The notes under the pieces are model-generated. The model saw nothing but the letters and a program-made list of their open reading frames with translations, ran no database searches and had not been told where the DNA came from. A stretch of DNA of 64,000 nt from Caballeronia glathei (GTDB taxonomy: Bacteria; Pseudomonadota; Gammaproteobacteria; Burkholderiales; Burkholderiaceae): positions 1-64,000 of the forward strand of contig NZ_JFHC01000026.1 in assembly GCF_000698595.1 (NCBI RefSeq), given 5' to 3'. Made by a program: the position numbers and the translations under genes. Positions within the stretch are counted from its first letter, which is position 1. The number at the start of each line of letters is the position of its first letter. Below, piece by piece: positions 17,221 to 26,253 of this stretch.

Positions 17221-18120
17221 ATGTCGAATCAAGCCGCCACCCCTGCCGTTCCCGCGGTCCCCGCGATTCCCGCTATCGCTCTGAAGCGCATAGAAGCGGA
17301 TGGAGTGAATGTGTTCTACCGCGAAGCCGGCCCCGCCGACGGACCGGTTCTGCTGCTGCTGCACGGGTTTCCGTCGTCGTCGCACATGTTCCGCGAACTG
17401 ATTCCGCGGCTGGCGGACCGGTATCGCGTGATCGCGCCGGACCTGCCGGGGTTCGGATTCACCGAGGTGCCGGCCGGGCGAGACTACAAGTACTCGTTTG
17501 CGGCGCTGGCAAAGACGGCGGAGGCGTTCGTCGATGCATTGGGGCTGACGCGTTATGCGATTTACGTGTTCGATTACGGTGCGCCAACGGGTTACCGGCT
17601 GGCGCTCGCGCAGCCGGAGCGGATCAGCGCGATCGTTTCGCAGAACGGGAATGCGTATGAGGAAGGGCTCGGCGACGCGTGGGATCCGATTCGCCGCTAT
17701 TGGTCCGAGCCGAGCGCGGAAAATCGGCAGGTCATTGCGGATGCGATTCTGAATTTCGAAGGCACGCGCTGGCAATATGTGCATGGCGCACCGAATCCGG
17801 ATTCGATCGCGCCGGAGTCTTATACACTCGACGCGGCTTTGCTCGAAAGGCCGGGCAATAAGGATATCCAGCTGGATCTGTTTCTGGATTATGCGTCGAA
17901 TGTGAAGCTCTATCCGGAGTTTCAGGCTTTCTTCCGCACATTCCAGCCGCCGACGCTCGCGATCTGGGGAAAGCATGATCCGTTCTTCATTCCGCCCGGG
18001 GCGCAGGCGTACAAGCGGGATATTCCGGCTGCGGTCGTGGAAATGCTGGATACCGGCCATTTTGCGATTGAAACGCACGTGGACGAGATTGCGGCGGCGA
18101 TTCGGCGGTTGTTGGGGTAA
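17221..18120 (+). CDS. Alpha/beta hydrolase with Asp nucleophile (epoxide hydrolase / haloalkane dehalogenase type)
   Basis: This 299-residue hydrolase has the oxyanion motif LLLHGFPSSSHMF (residues 46-58). Its nucleophile elbow is VFDYGAPTG, with D118 in the place of the usual Ser, which marks the epoxide hydrolase/haloalkane dehalogenase branch. The acid region WGKHDPFF and the terminal DTGHFAIE with the catalytic His complete the triad. The first 20 residues are an Ala/Pro-rich extension, not a signal peptide. AACGGAGAG supplies the ribosome-binding site. It is divergent from the CGNR regulator, which may sense a xenobiotic or stress. Confidence 0.85.
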   Translation: MSNQAATPAVPAVPAIPAIALKRIEADGVNVFYREAGPADGPVLLLLHGFPSSSHMFRELIPRLADRYRVIAPDLPGFGFTEVPAGRDYKYSFAALAKTAEAFVDALGLTRYAIYVFDYGAPTGYRLALAQPERISAIVSQNGNAYEEGLGDAWDPIRRYWSEPSAENRQVIADAILNFEGTRWQYVHGAPNPDSIAPESYTLDAALLERPGNKDIQLDLFLDYASNVKLYPEFQAFFRTFQPPTLAIWGKHDPFFIPPGAQAYKRDIPAAVVEMLDTGHFAIETHVDEIAAAIRRLLG

Positions 18121-18150
18121 GGGGTTCTGCTGTTTGAACAATGCAATAAA

Positions 18151-18175
18151 AAGTCCGCCATTGGCGGACTTTTTT
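18151..18175. terminator. Bidirectional terminator between convergent genes
   Basis: AAGTCCGCC and GGCGGACTT form a perfect 9-bp stem with a three-base loop, T-rich after it and A-rich before it. It serves the hydrolase gene and the convergent membrane-protein gene. Confidence 0.9.
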
Positions 18176-18195
18176 ATCGGACATAGCTTACCCGT

Positions 18196-18918
18196 TCACG
18201 ACGTCGTCTGGATTTTCGCGGGATGAAAGATCAACGCCATTTCTACAAGTTCGAGTTGGTAGGCGTAGCGTCGCTGCAGTACTTTCAGCGCCAGTGCACC
18301 AATTGAAATCCCGAAAATCAACGCGAGCGCCATGAGCCACGCTGCGTTCGCGTAGTTTCCCGGGGCGAAGCCGAGTTGAAACGTGGCCATGAGCCACGCG
18401 ACGCCACCCACGTCTTTTACAAGCGAATATGTCACGGCCAGCAGAGAGAGGAGCGCGGCCTTGTCGCCAAAGAATTGTGAAATCCTCTTTTCGATGCGGT
18501 CGATCTTCAGCTTCAGAAAATGCTGCACTTCTTTAAGCGTATGCTCGGATGAGCGCGCGAGAAAGCGAACACGCCGACGATCGTTTTTCAGTTCCTCCAT
18601 AAAAATCTGAAGCGACTTTTTCTTCCAACGGAAAGCCATGGCTATTTGGCTAAGTGTTTGAACGAATCCACTTGCCAATATCAGGAGTGGGCTGGCCGCG
18701 ATCATCAAAGCGCCGGATAGAAGTGCCCCCTTCGCGATCACAATGTGGGTTTTTGCGGCTGCCGCCAGCACGAGAGCGACAATGAAAAGTCCGATCCCGG
18801 TCCACAAGAGGAAACGTACTATCTTGTCGATAATGTGCGGGGAACGATTGCGGGCCCGATCTGAACGGTGAGGTTCGCATTTCGCGAGGTATGCGAGAAC
18901 AGTTTCGATGTTTTTCAT
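18196..18918 (-). CDS. Hypothetical membrane protein with four predicted TM segments
   Basis: This 240-residue protein starts MKNIETVLAYLAKCEPHRSD. Two hydrophobic segments (FLLWTGIGLFIVALVLAAAA and GALMIAASPLLILASGFV) are followed by a long basic, probably coiled-coil cytoplasmic region (residues about 100-165), then two more segments (AALLSLLAVTYSLV; AWLMALALIFGISIGALAL). GGAG lies before the ATG at 18918. Codon use is less GC-rich than in the flanking host genes, hinting at recent acquisition. No family is recognised. Confidence 0.65.
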   Translation of the reverse strand: MKNIETVLAYLAKCEPHRSDRARNRSPHIIDKIVRFLLWTGIGLFIVALVLAAAAKTHIVIAKGALLSGALMIAASPLLILASGFVQTLSQIAMAFRWKKKSLQIFMEELKNDRRRVRFLARSSEHTLKEVQHFLKLKIDRIEKRISQFFGDKAALLSLLAVTYSLVKDVGGVAWLMATFQLGFAPGNYANAAWLMALALIFGISIGALALKVLQRRYAYQLELVEMALIFHPAKIQTTS

Positions 18919-19212
18919 GGTGGTCTCCAGCGTGGAAGCGTCGATCTGAACGCGACCGGCATTATCCACGCCGCACCAAAACCGCGCATCCCCCACATCC
19001 CATCCCCGCCCGCCACCGCCTCCCACGCACCCAATTGAAGCGCTCCCGCGCGGCAACCCCGTTATCTCCCGCACAATCACCCCAAAAAAAATGGCACACC
19101 CTTTGCTCTTACGACCGATACTGAAATGACCACACACGCGTCAAACAGGCGGCCCGCACCAGAAGCCGTCGCCCGGCGGCCCTGAAACCCGCACTCAAAA
19201 AGGACGCACACG

Positions 19213-20619
19213 ATGCAGATCTACGACGAAATGCGTCACGACGAAACCGTGCGGACTCACTACGCACGCTTCTCGCGCTGGCTCACGGCGCAGCCTCCCG
19301 AAGCCATCGCGCGCAAGCGGGCCGAAGCTGACCTGCTGTTCCGGCGCGTCGGCATCACGTTCGCGGTGAACGGCGACCTCTCGGGCACGGAGCGGCTCAT
19401 TCCCTTCGACATGATTCCGCGCATCATCCCCGGCGACGAGTGGCGCACGCTCGAAGCCGGTCTGCGCCAGCGCGTGCAGGCGCTCAACCTCTTCATCCAC
19501 GACATCTATCACGACCACGACATCGTGCGGGCCGGCCGCGTGCCCGCGGAGCAGGTGTATACGAACGCGCAGTATCGCCCCGAGATGCAGGGCGTCGACG
19601 TGCCGCTCGACGTCTACGCGCACATCGCGGGCGTCGATGTCGTGCGCGCGGGCGCGGCGGGCGAGTTCTACGTGCTGGAAGACAACCTGCGCGTGCCGTC
19701 GGGCGTGTCGTACATGCTGGAGAACCGCAAGATGATGATGCGGCTCTTTCCCGAACTCTTCGTGCAGAACCGCATCGCGCCGGTCGCGCATTACCCGGAC
19801 CTGCTGCTGGAGACGCTGCGCTCGATCGCGCCGGAAGGCGTCGACGATCCGGTCGTCGTCGTGCTCACGCCCGGCATGTACAACTCCGCCTATTTCGAGC
19901 ATTCGTTCCTCGCGCAGCAGATGGGCGTGGAACTGGTGGAGGGCAAGGACCTGTTCGTCGACGAGAACTACGTCTTCATGCGCACGACGCAGGGGCCGCG
20001 CCGCGTCGACGTGATCTACCGGCGCCTCGACGACGACTTCCTCGACCCGCTTGCCTTTCGCGCGGATTCGGCGCTCGGCATTCCCGGCCTCCTCACGTCG
20101 TACCGCGCGGGGCGCGTGGCGCTCGCGAACGCGATGGGCACCGGCATCGCCGACGACAAGTCGATCTACCCGTTCGTCCCCGACATGATCGAGTTCTATC
20201 TCGGCGAGAAGCCGATCCTGAACAACGTGCCGACCTACCAGTGCCGCAAGCCCGCCGACCTCGAATACACGCTCGCGCATCTGCCGGAACTCGTCGTGAA
20301 GGAAGTGCACGGCGCGGGCGGCTACGGCATGCTGGTCGGGCCGGCGTCGACGCAAGCCGAGATCGAGGCGTTTCGCGCGCGCCTGATCGCGCGCCCGAAC
20401 GGCTACATCGCGCAGCCGACGCTCGCGCTCTCCGCGTGCCCGACCTTCGTGGAGTCGGGCATCGCGCCGCGCCACATCGACCTGCGCCCGTTCGTGCTGT
20501 CCGGGCGCGAGGTCAACATGTGCGCGGGCGGGCTCACGCGCGTCGCGCTCAAGGAGGGGTCGCTGGTCGTGAATTCGTCGCAGGGCGGCGGGACCAAGGA
20601 CACCTGGATGGTGGATTGA
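19213..20619 (+). CDS. Circularly permuted type 2 ATP-grasp protein
   Basis: This 468-residue enzyme belongs to the DUF404/DUF407 ATP-grasp group (YDEMRHDETVRTHYARF, LFIHDIYHDHDIVRAGRVPA, YVLEDNLRVPSGVSYMLENR, VVKEVHGAGGYGMLVGP, AQPTLALSACPTF). ATP-grasp enzymes couple a carboxylate to an amine or thiol via an acyl phosphate. Its conserved partners, all present downstream, are an alpha-E protein, a transglutaminase and a proteasome-type protease, suggesting synthesis and turnover of a peptide-like tag or modification. The product is unknown. Confidence 0.88.
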   Translation: MQIYDEMRHDETVRTHYARFSRWLTAQPPEAIARKRAEADLLFRRVGITFAVNGDLSGTERLIPFDMIPRIIPGDEWRTLEAGLRQRVQALNLFIHDIYHDHDIVRAGRVPAEQVYTNAQYRPEMQGVDVPLDVYAHIAGVDVVRAGAAGEFYVLEDNLRVPSGVSYMLENRKMMMRLFPELFVQNRIAPVAHYPDLLLETLRSIAPEGVDDPVVVVLTPGMYNSAYFEHSFLAQQMGVELVEGKDLFVDENYVFMRTTQGPRRVDVIYRRLDDDFLDPLAFRADSALGIPGLLTSYRAGRVALANAMGTGIADDKSIYPFVPDMIEFYLGEKPILNNVPTYQCRKPADLEYTLAHLPELVVKEVHGAGGYGMLVGPASTQAEIEAFRARLIARPNGYIAQPTLALSACPTFVESGIAPRHIDLRPFVLSGREVNMCAGGLTRVALKEGSLVVNSSQGGGTKDTWMVD

Positions 20620-20719
20620 ACGGACAACGAGAACAACCGGCCAGAAAGGGCGCGCCGCATCCCGCGCGGGAAGGCGGCGAACGCGCTCGGGAACGAACCA
20701 ACGCGAACGGAACGCCATC

Positions 20720-21673
20720 ATGCTAAGCCGCACCGCTGACCATCTTTTCTGGATGGCGCGCTACATGGAGCGCGCGGAGAACACCGCGCGCATGCTTGAC
20801 ATCAACCTGGAAGGCATGCTGCTGCCGCAGACGCCCGAGCAGGAAGCGCGTGCGCAGCGCTCGGTGCTGCGCATCTCCGAACTCGAAGCGATGTTCGAGG
20901 AGCGCCATCCGAACTCCGACTCGCGCGACGACATGCTGCACTTCATGGTCGCCGACCAGCGCAATCCGTCGAGCATCATCGCCTGCCTGCACGCGACGCG
21001 CGAAAACGCCCGCGCCGTGCGCGGCACGCTGACGACGGAAGGCTGGGAAACCATCAACTACACGTGGCTCGAATACAACGAGCGGATCGCGTCGGGCGAA
21101 CTGCAGCACAGCCCGGATACGCTTTTCGAATGGGTGAAGTACCGCTCGAACCTGTGCCGCGGCGTGATGGTCGGCACGGCGCTGCGCGACGACGCGTACT
21201 ACTTCATGCAACTGGGCACCTATCTGGAGCGCGCGGACAACACGGCGCGCATCCTCGACGTGCGTTTCGCCGACGCCGAGCCCAATTCGCGCGAAGCCGC
21301 GCGCCAGCTTGAGGATTTCTACTACTGGACATCGATCCTGAGTTCTGTTTCGGCGCTCGAGATCTATCGGAAGGTGTACCGCGACGTCGTGACGCCGTCG
21401 CGGGTCGTGGAGCTGCTGATCCTCAACGAGCAGATGCCGCGATCGCTCCTCGCGTCGCTCGACGGGGTCTGCGAGACGCTCGTCAAGCTGCGCACGCCCA
21501 ACTCGAACGACTGCGAGCGCTTCGGCGGCAAGCTGCGCGCGGACGTGCTCTACGCGGACATCCGGCAGATACTGGAAACCGGGGTGCACGCCTATCTGAC
21601 GCAATTCCTCAAACGGGTCGACGAACTCGGCATGCGCGTGATGCGCTCGTTCTTGATGCTGCCCCTTGCCTGA
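20720..21673 (+). CDS. Alpha-E domain-containing protein
   Basis: This 317-residue all-helical protein starts MLSRTADHLFWMARYMERAE and keeps the alpha-E signature residues NTARMLDINLEGML and later YLERADNTARILDVRF. Alpha-E proteins occur almost only next to circularly permuted ATP-grasp ligases, either as neighbours or as fusions, and their own activity is unknown. Here the gene follows the ATP-grasp gene by 100 bases and precedes the transglutaminase by 28 bases, so the genes form one transcription unit. Confidence 0.88.
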   Translation: MLSRTADHLFWMARYMERAENTARMLDINLEGMLLPQTPEQEARAQRSVLRISELEAMFEERHPNSDSRDDMLHFMVADQRNPSSIIACLHATRENARAVRGTLTTEGWETINYTWLEYNERIASGELQHSPDTLFEWVKYRSNLCRGVMVGTALRDDAYYFMQLGTYLERADNTARILDVRFADAEPNSREAARQLEDFYYWTSILSSVSALEIYRKVYRDVVTPSRVVELLILNEQMPRSLLASLDGVCETLVKLRTPNSNDCERFGGKLRADVLYADIRQILETGVHAYLTQFLKRVDELGMRVMRSFLMLPLA

Positions 21674-21701
21674 CGTGGCACGAACTATCGAAGGAACCGA
21701 C

Positions 21702-22499
21702 ATGCTCCTCACCATCCGCCACGACACCAACTACCGCTATGCGGCGCCCGTCCAGTATTCGATCCAGCAACTGCGCCTCACGCCCGCGAACGGCGCGTCG
21801 CAACTGGTGCGGCGCTGGCATATCGACGCGCCCGCCAAGCTCGACTACGCCCGCGACGCCTACGGCAACACGCTGCACACGCTCGTCCTGACGAAGCCGC
21901 ACAGCGAGATCCACCTGACGGTGGCGGGCGAAGTGGAAACGACCCTGCTCGACGAAGGCCGCCTCTACGACGACGCCGGCCCCATCCCGCTCGAACACTA
22001 CACGTGCCCGACCGCGCTCACCGAGCCCGATCCGGCGATCCGCGAACTGGCGCACCTCGTGCCGTCGATCGATTCGCCCGCGGCGCTCATCAGGCTCGCG
22101 GAGTGCATCGAGACGCGAGTGAACTATCTGCCGGGCGTGACGGAGGTGACGAGCACGGCCGCCGAGGCGCTCGAGTTCGGCAACGGGGTTTGCCAGGACC
22201 ACGCGCACCTGATGCTGGCGTGCTGCCGCGCGCGCGGTATTCCGGCGCGCTACGTGAGCGGCTATATCGACCCGGGCGACGTGGAGCACGCCGCGAGCCA
22301 CGCGTGGGTGGACGTGTGGGTCAACAACGGCTGGGTGTCGGTGGACGTCACGCACACGAGGTTCGCGAGCGGACGGTACTGCCGGCTCGCGGTCGCGCGC
22401 GACTACGAAGCGGCGGCGCCGGTGCGCGGATCGCGTGTCGGCGGCAAGGAGGAGCGGCTCTCGGTGCATGTGTCCGTGGACGCACAAACGGAGCAGTAA
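21702..22499 (+). CDS. Transglutaminase-like cysteine protease of the ATP-grasp/alpha-E cluster
   Basis: This 265-residue protein has an N-terminal beta domain (LLTIRHDTNYRYAAPVQYSI, the bacterial transglutaminase-like N-terminal region) and a papain-fold core. The catalytic triad is visible as C164 in NGVCQDHAHLM, H200 in ASHAWVDVW and D215 in VSVDVTHTR. In this gene neighbourhood it probably hydrolyses or transfers the amide bond made by the ATP-grasp ligase. AAGGAACC 4 bases before the ATG at 21702 sets the start. Confidence 0.88.
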   Translation: MLLTIRHDTNYRYAAPVQYSIQQLRLTPANGASQLVRRWHIDAPAKLDYARDAYGNTLHTLVLTKPHSEIHLTVAGEVETTLLDEGRLYDDAGPIPLEHYTCPTALTEPDPAIRELAHLVPSIDSPAALIRLAECIETRVNYLPGVTEVTSTAAEALEFGNGVCQDHAHLMLACCRARGIPARYVSGYIDPGDVEHAASHAWVDVWVNNGWVSVDVTHTRFASGRYCRLAVARDYEAAAPVRGSRVGGKEERLSVHVSVDAQTEQ

Positions 22500-22637
22500 A
22501 CCGGGTCCCGGCGCGCAAGCGGCGGGCGAATCTGCCGTAAAGTACAGTGAAGTGCGGCGCGGCACCGGAGCGGTGAATGCGGCACTGCAGACGCGCCAGT
22601 ACAATAGCGTGATTGCATCTTTCCGGAACAGGACGAC

Positions 22638-23498
22638 ATGACTTATTGCGTGGGCATGTGCGTGGACGAGGGACTCGTGTTCCTTTCCGACACGCGCACC
22701 AACGCCGGCGTCGACCATGTCAGCGCCGCGCGCAAGATGGCGGTTTTCGAGCAGCCGGGCGAGCGCGTGCTGGTGCTGCTCGCCGCGGGCAACCTCGCGC
22801 TGACGCAGGCCGTCATGCATCTGCTCGCCGATCCCTCCGACCCGGCGCGTCCCACGCTGTACAACGCGGCGACCATGGCGGACGCGGCGCGCATCGTCGG
22901 CGACGCGGTGCGCGAAGTGCATCGGCGCGACGCGCTTTCGCTCGCGGAATTCAGCGTCGACTTCAATTGCAGCTTCATTCTGGGCGGCCAGATCTGCGGG
23001 CAGGGACCGCGTCTGTTCATGATCTACGCGGCCGGCAATTTCGTCGAATCGACGCGCGTGAGCCCGTATTTCCAGATCGGCGAATCCAAGTACGGCAAGC
23101 CGATCATCGACCGCGTCATCACGCCGTCCACGCCGCTCGACGAAGTCGCGAAGTGCGCGCTGATCTCCATGGACTCGACGCTGCGCTCGAACCTCTCGGT
23201 GGGGCTGCCGCTCGATCTGCTCGTCTACGAAAAGAATTCGCTGCGCGTCACGCGCTTCGCCTCGCTCGACAACGACAGCGACTACTACCAGATGATCCAT
23301 CGCACGTGGGGCGAGCGCCTGCGCCAGATTTTCGGCGAGATCCCGAACCCGTCGTGGACCGATACCGCCGACGTGCCCCTGCGGCCGCGCCAGGTGGTGT
23401 CCACCGTGCCGCGTCTCGTGATCGGCGACCTGCCGTGCGGTGCCGACGCGCCCGCGCAGACGCTCGCGCAGAACGTGCAGAGCAAGCCGCAGGAGTAG
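22638..23498 (+). CDS. Proteasome-type (Ntn-hydrolase) protease
   Basis: This 286-residue protein is a bacterial proteasome beta-like Ntn-hydrolase. After Met removal Thr2 (MTYCVGMCVDEGLVFLSDTR) would be the N-terminal nucleophile, and the downstream DTRTNAGVDHVSAARKM and NCSFILGGQICGQGPRLFMI fit the family. It is found with the ATP-grasp/alpha-E/transglutaminase genes in many proteobacteria that lack a true proteasome. The 138-base gap before it may hold its own promoter. Its substrate is unknown. Confidence 0.86.
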   Translation: MTYCVGMCVDEGLVFLSDTRTNAGVDHVSAARKMAVFEQPGERVLVLLAAGNLALTQAVMHLLADPSDPARPTLYNAATMADAARIVGDAVREVHRRDALSLAEFSVDFNCSFILGGQICGQGPRLFMIYAAGNFVESTRVSPYFQIGESKYGKPIIDRVITPSTPLDEVAKCALISMDSTLRSNLSVGLPLDLLVYEKNSLRVTRFASLDNDSDYYQMIHRTWGERLRQIFGEIPNPSWTDTADVPLRPRQVVSTVPRLVIGDLPCGADAPAQTLAQNVQSKPQE

Positions 23499-23565
23499 CG
23501 CGGGGTTATGTCGCGGAGTTATGCCGCGCCCTCGCCCGGGTTCCGGTCTGCCTGTCTCGGGCCAG

Positions 23566-24573
23566 TCAGCGCGGCGCGCATCGCAACGGCGTTTCGGCTC
23601 CGATCCCGGCCTTCACCGCGCGCATCTTCCGGGGTGAATCCGTCAATACCGCATCGATGCCGAGACAGGCGGCGGCGCGGTAGTCGTCGGCCGTATCGAC
23701 GCCGATCGCCAGAATGTCCGCATGCGTGCGGCTGCGAAAGCACCTGACCGACTCCACCGTCCACAGCCTGGCGTCGACCGGCGAGCGCGCCTCGCCGAGC
23801 GTGAACGTCTCCGTCAGTTCCATCTTCCGCCTGAGTTCGAACGCCGTCCACGCGGACGCGGCCGGCGGCTCCACGCATTCGCCCGCGAGGGCGACCGCCG
23901 CGAGCCGCGTGCGCGTGGCATCGCGCGATTCGAAGAGGCGCGCCTCTGGGAAGCGCGCGAAGGCCTTCTGGTACGACGCGTCGGTGGAGTAGATCAGCAC
24001 GCGGTTCCAGGCGTGCATGTCGCCGAGCACCCGCGCGACCGCTTCGGCCTGCGGCCCGGCGGGCAGCGCCTTCATGTCGAGGATCACCGCAAGCGGCGCG
24101 GGAATCGCCTCGAGCGCCTGCCGCAGCGAGGGAACGGCGAGCGGTTGCAGTCCGGCGCCGGGAACCGGCAGCGCGCGGTAAGGCCGGCGCGTCGCGCCGC
24201 TTTCGTCGACGCGCTCGAAGTTCCAGCCCGCATTCAACTGCTGCAGCTCATCGAAGCGCTTTCCTGCGACCGGCCCCGCGCCCTGCGTGTTGACGGCGAG
24301 ATCGGCGGGACGGTACAGCACGGGCACGCCGTCGCTGCTCAATTGGACGGTGAGCCAGATCATGTCGGCGCGATTGCGCAGCGCGCCTTCGATAGCGAGC
24401 AGCGTGTTCTCGGGGAAGTCGCCCGCGCCTGCGCGATGCGCCACGATGTGCGGCAGGCGGCTGTCGCCCGCGAATGGCTGCCCGTCCGGGTGGGGCGTGC
24501 GGGTGCCGCAAGCGGCAGCGGCCAGCATGGCGGCGACGGTGCAAAGGACGCGCGCGATTGAACGTGGGTGCAT
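23566..24573 (-). CDS. Glycerophosphodiester phosphodiesterase-family lipoprotein
   Basis: This 335-residue protein has a lipoprotein signal (MHPRSIARVLCTVAAMLAAA followed by a Cys) and a GDPD TIM barrel. Visible motifs are HIVAHRAGAGDFPENTLLAI with the catalytic HR and PENT, LDMKALP in place of the usual metal-binding ExD, and IDAVLTDSPRKM at the end. GDPD enzymes release glycerol-3-phosphate from phosphodiesters. The acidic EPD-type motif after the first His is altered (WLTVQLSSDGVPVLYRPADL), so activity may be reduced or specificity changed. The ATG at 24573 has GGAGACC upstream. Confidence 0.8.
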   Translation of the reverse strand: MHPRSIARVLCTVAAMLAAAACGTRTPHPDGQPFAGDSRLPHIVAHRAGAGDFPENTLLAIEGALRNRADMIWLTVQLSSDGVPVLYRPADLAVNTQGAGPVAGKRFDELQQLNAGWNFERVDESGATRRPYRALPVPGAGLQPLAVPSLRQALEAIPAPLAVILDMKALPAGPQAEAVARVLGDMHAWNRVLIYSTDASYQKAFARFPEARLFESRDATRTRLAAVALAGECVEPPAASAWTAFELRRKMELTETFTLGEARSPVDARLWTVESVRCFRSRTHADILAIGVDTADDYRAAACLGIDAVLTDSPRKMRAVKAGIGAETPLRCAPR

Positions 24574-24705
24574 CTTCAGGTCTCCGTGGCGGACGCGAGG
24601 CCTGCCATTCTGCGTCGCCCGCCCCGCGTCGCCCGCGCGAGTGCGGTTGATTTGACGGTTTATGACGGACATCGGCAGGCTGCCGGCGCAAAACCGCCGC
24701 CCATG

Positions 24706-24739
24706 AAAAAACCCGCCACAGGCAATGCCTGTGGCGGGT
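24706..24739 (-). terminator. Rho-independent terminator of the porin gene
   Basis: ACCCGCCACAGGC and GCCTGTGGCGGGT form a perfect 13-bp stem with a three-base loop. On the minus strand it is followed by a T run, 55 bases after the porin stop. Confidence 0.93.
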
Positions 24740-24794
24740 TCGATACCGCGAGTCTTCGTGAGCGCGCCGCGTGAGCGCCGCGCCGTTGCCGACT

Positions 24795-25952
24795 TTAGAA
24801 CTTGTGGCGGATACCGACGATCACCATTTCCTGGTGGTCCGCGCCGCTCGAGAAGCCATACGAGCCGATCGAAGCCTGAGCGTCGGAAGTCGTCACGCCG
24901 TCTGCGTTCTTCTGCGTGCCGCTTGCCTTCTGCCATGCGCCGATCGCGTACAGGTCCGTGCGCTTCGACAGCGAGTAGTCCGCGCCGATGCTGACCTGGT
25001 TGTAGTGCGCCGACGTGTCGCCGTCAGCCTTCATGTACGTGTAGCCCAGGCCGAGCAGGATCGCCGGCGACAGCTGCCAGTTCACGAACGCGTTGGCGGT
25101 GTTGAACTTTTCCTGCGACTGGAACGTCGAGTTGCCGTCGCTCTTGTACTGCGAGAAGCTGTACGAAGCGCCGAACGTTGCCGGGCCGAATGCATACGAT
25201 GCCGCGGCGCGAGCGATGCCGATCGAGTGAGCCGTCTGGTAGCCGATGTTGACCGGGCTGTTGAACAGCGAGTCCGACGACGGGCTGTTCCAGCCGGTCG
25301 CGCGGTTTGCGCTCGGGTTGTTCGTGTAGAGGTAGCTGGCCGCGAGACCCAGGGGACCGTTGTTATACGTTGCTGCACCGCTCCACGTCTGGCCTTGGCC
25401 CGTTGCGCCTGCCAGGTTGCTGAAGCCGTACAGACCTTCAACCTGGAAGCCCGCGTAGTTCGGCGAAACGTACTTGACAGTGTTCGACGTGCGCAGGCTG
25501 TTGTCGTAGTTGTCGATGTCGCCCGGCGTTGCGAAGATGCCGCCCCAGTTGTTGTCTGCCGTGAGGCCCTGAACCATGTCGACCGACGGGTCGTACTGGC
25601 GACCCAACGTCACCGTACCCCACTGGTCGCCGCTCAAGCCCACGTAAGCCTGACGGCCGAATTCGCGACCGCCCTGGTTCAACTGGCCCGTGCCCGGGTC
25701 AAAGCCGTTTTCCAACTGGAAAATCGCCTTCAGGCCGCCGCCCAGATCTTCCGTGCCCTTCAAGCCCCAGCGGCTGCCCGACAGGTTGCCGTTGATCATG
25801 CCCCACAGGCTGTCGCTGGCTTGATTGGCGTTGCTAACGTAACCAAGACCTGCGTCGACCACGCCGTACAGCGTCACGCTGGATTGTGCTTGTGCCGCAC
25901 CAGCTGCGCCGAGCATGGCCAGCGAGAGGGACGTCAGTGCGAATCGTTTCAT
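24795..25952 (-). CDS. Gram-negative porin (OmpC-like, Burkholderiales type)
   Basis: This 385-residue outer-membrane protein has a signal peptide (MKRFALTSLSLAMLGAAGAA, cleavage after AQA) and the beta-barrel start SSVTLYGVVDAGLGYVSN typical of 16-stranded trimeric porins of Burkholderiales. GSRWGLKGTEDLGGGLKAIF and the C-terminal VIVGIRHKF ending in Phe, the outer-membrane assembly signal, fit. The start at 25952 is favoured by GGAG 7 bases upstream; a GTG four codons earlier lacks this. Codon use is strongly biased, as in a highly expressed gene. Confidence 0.95.
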   Translation of the reverse strand: MKRFALTSLSLAMLGAAGAAQAQSSVTLYGVVDAGLGYVSNANQASDSLWGMINGNLSGSRWGLKGTEDLGGGLKAIFQLENGFDPGTGQLNQGGREFGRQAYVGLSGDQWGTVTLGRQYDPSVDMVQGLTADNNWGGIFATPGDIDNYDNSLRTSNTVKYVSPNYAGFQVEGLYGFSNLAGATGQGQTWSGAATYNNGPLGLAASYLYTNNPSANRATGWNSPSSDSLFNSPVNIGYQTAHSIGIARAAASYAFGPATFGASYSFSQYKSDGNSTFQSQEKFNTANAFVNWQLSPAILLGLGYTYMKADGDTSAHYNQVSIGADYSLSKRTDLYAIGAWQKASGTQKNADGVTTSDAQASIGSYGFSSGADHQEMVIVGIRHKF

Positions 25953-26253
25953 CGAATTCTCCACGCGAATGATTAAAATCGTTGTTACCGGCGCAGAGAA
26001 TAACGCAGTGTTTCAAAACTTAAGAACTGAAAAAAATAACCTGTCTCAAAAAACCGACACTTTGCCTGCAGGTCCGGCTGTCAAGGGTTTCAGCCGTTTT
26101 TTCGTGCGAAGTGTGCACGACAGACCCCTCTCAAAAAAGTTCCGAAAGCTTTCGGAATGAGTGACGGCGAAAGGGCTATTACTAATTCGTTACGCTCATT
26201 AGCGCGATTTCCGTAATAAATCGGGTTCACGCCCGGAGCGCCGGTGGCCTCTT
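25953..26253. other. Intergenic region: porin promoter side and YihY terminator
   Basis: This 301-base AT-richer stretch must contain the porin promoter on the minus strand; I cannot single out one -35/-10 pair. Its only clear structure is an 18-base perfect palindrome at 26140-26157, listed separately. Confidence 0.4.
26133..26157 (-). terminator. Terminator after the YihY gene (perfect palindrome)
   Basis: TTCCGAAAGCTTTCGGAA is a perfect 18-base palindrome that can fold as a 7-bp hairpin with an AGCT loop. On the minus strand it is followed by C and six T, 97 bases after the YihY stop. It could also be a regulator site for the porin promoter. Confidence 0.6.

Noticed and set aside
24711-24739. 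The 13-bp inverted repeat as an IS or attachment site
   Set aside because: It has terminator geometry (short loop, T run on the minus strand) just after the porin gene.
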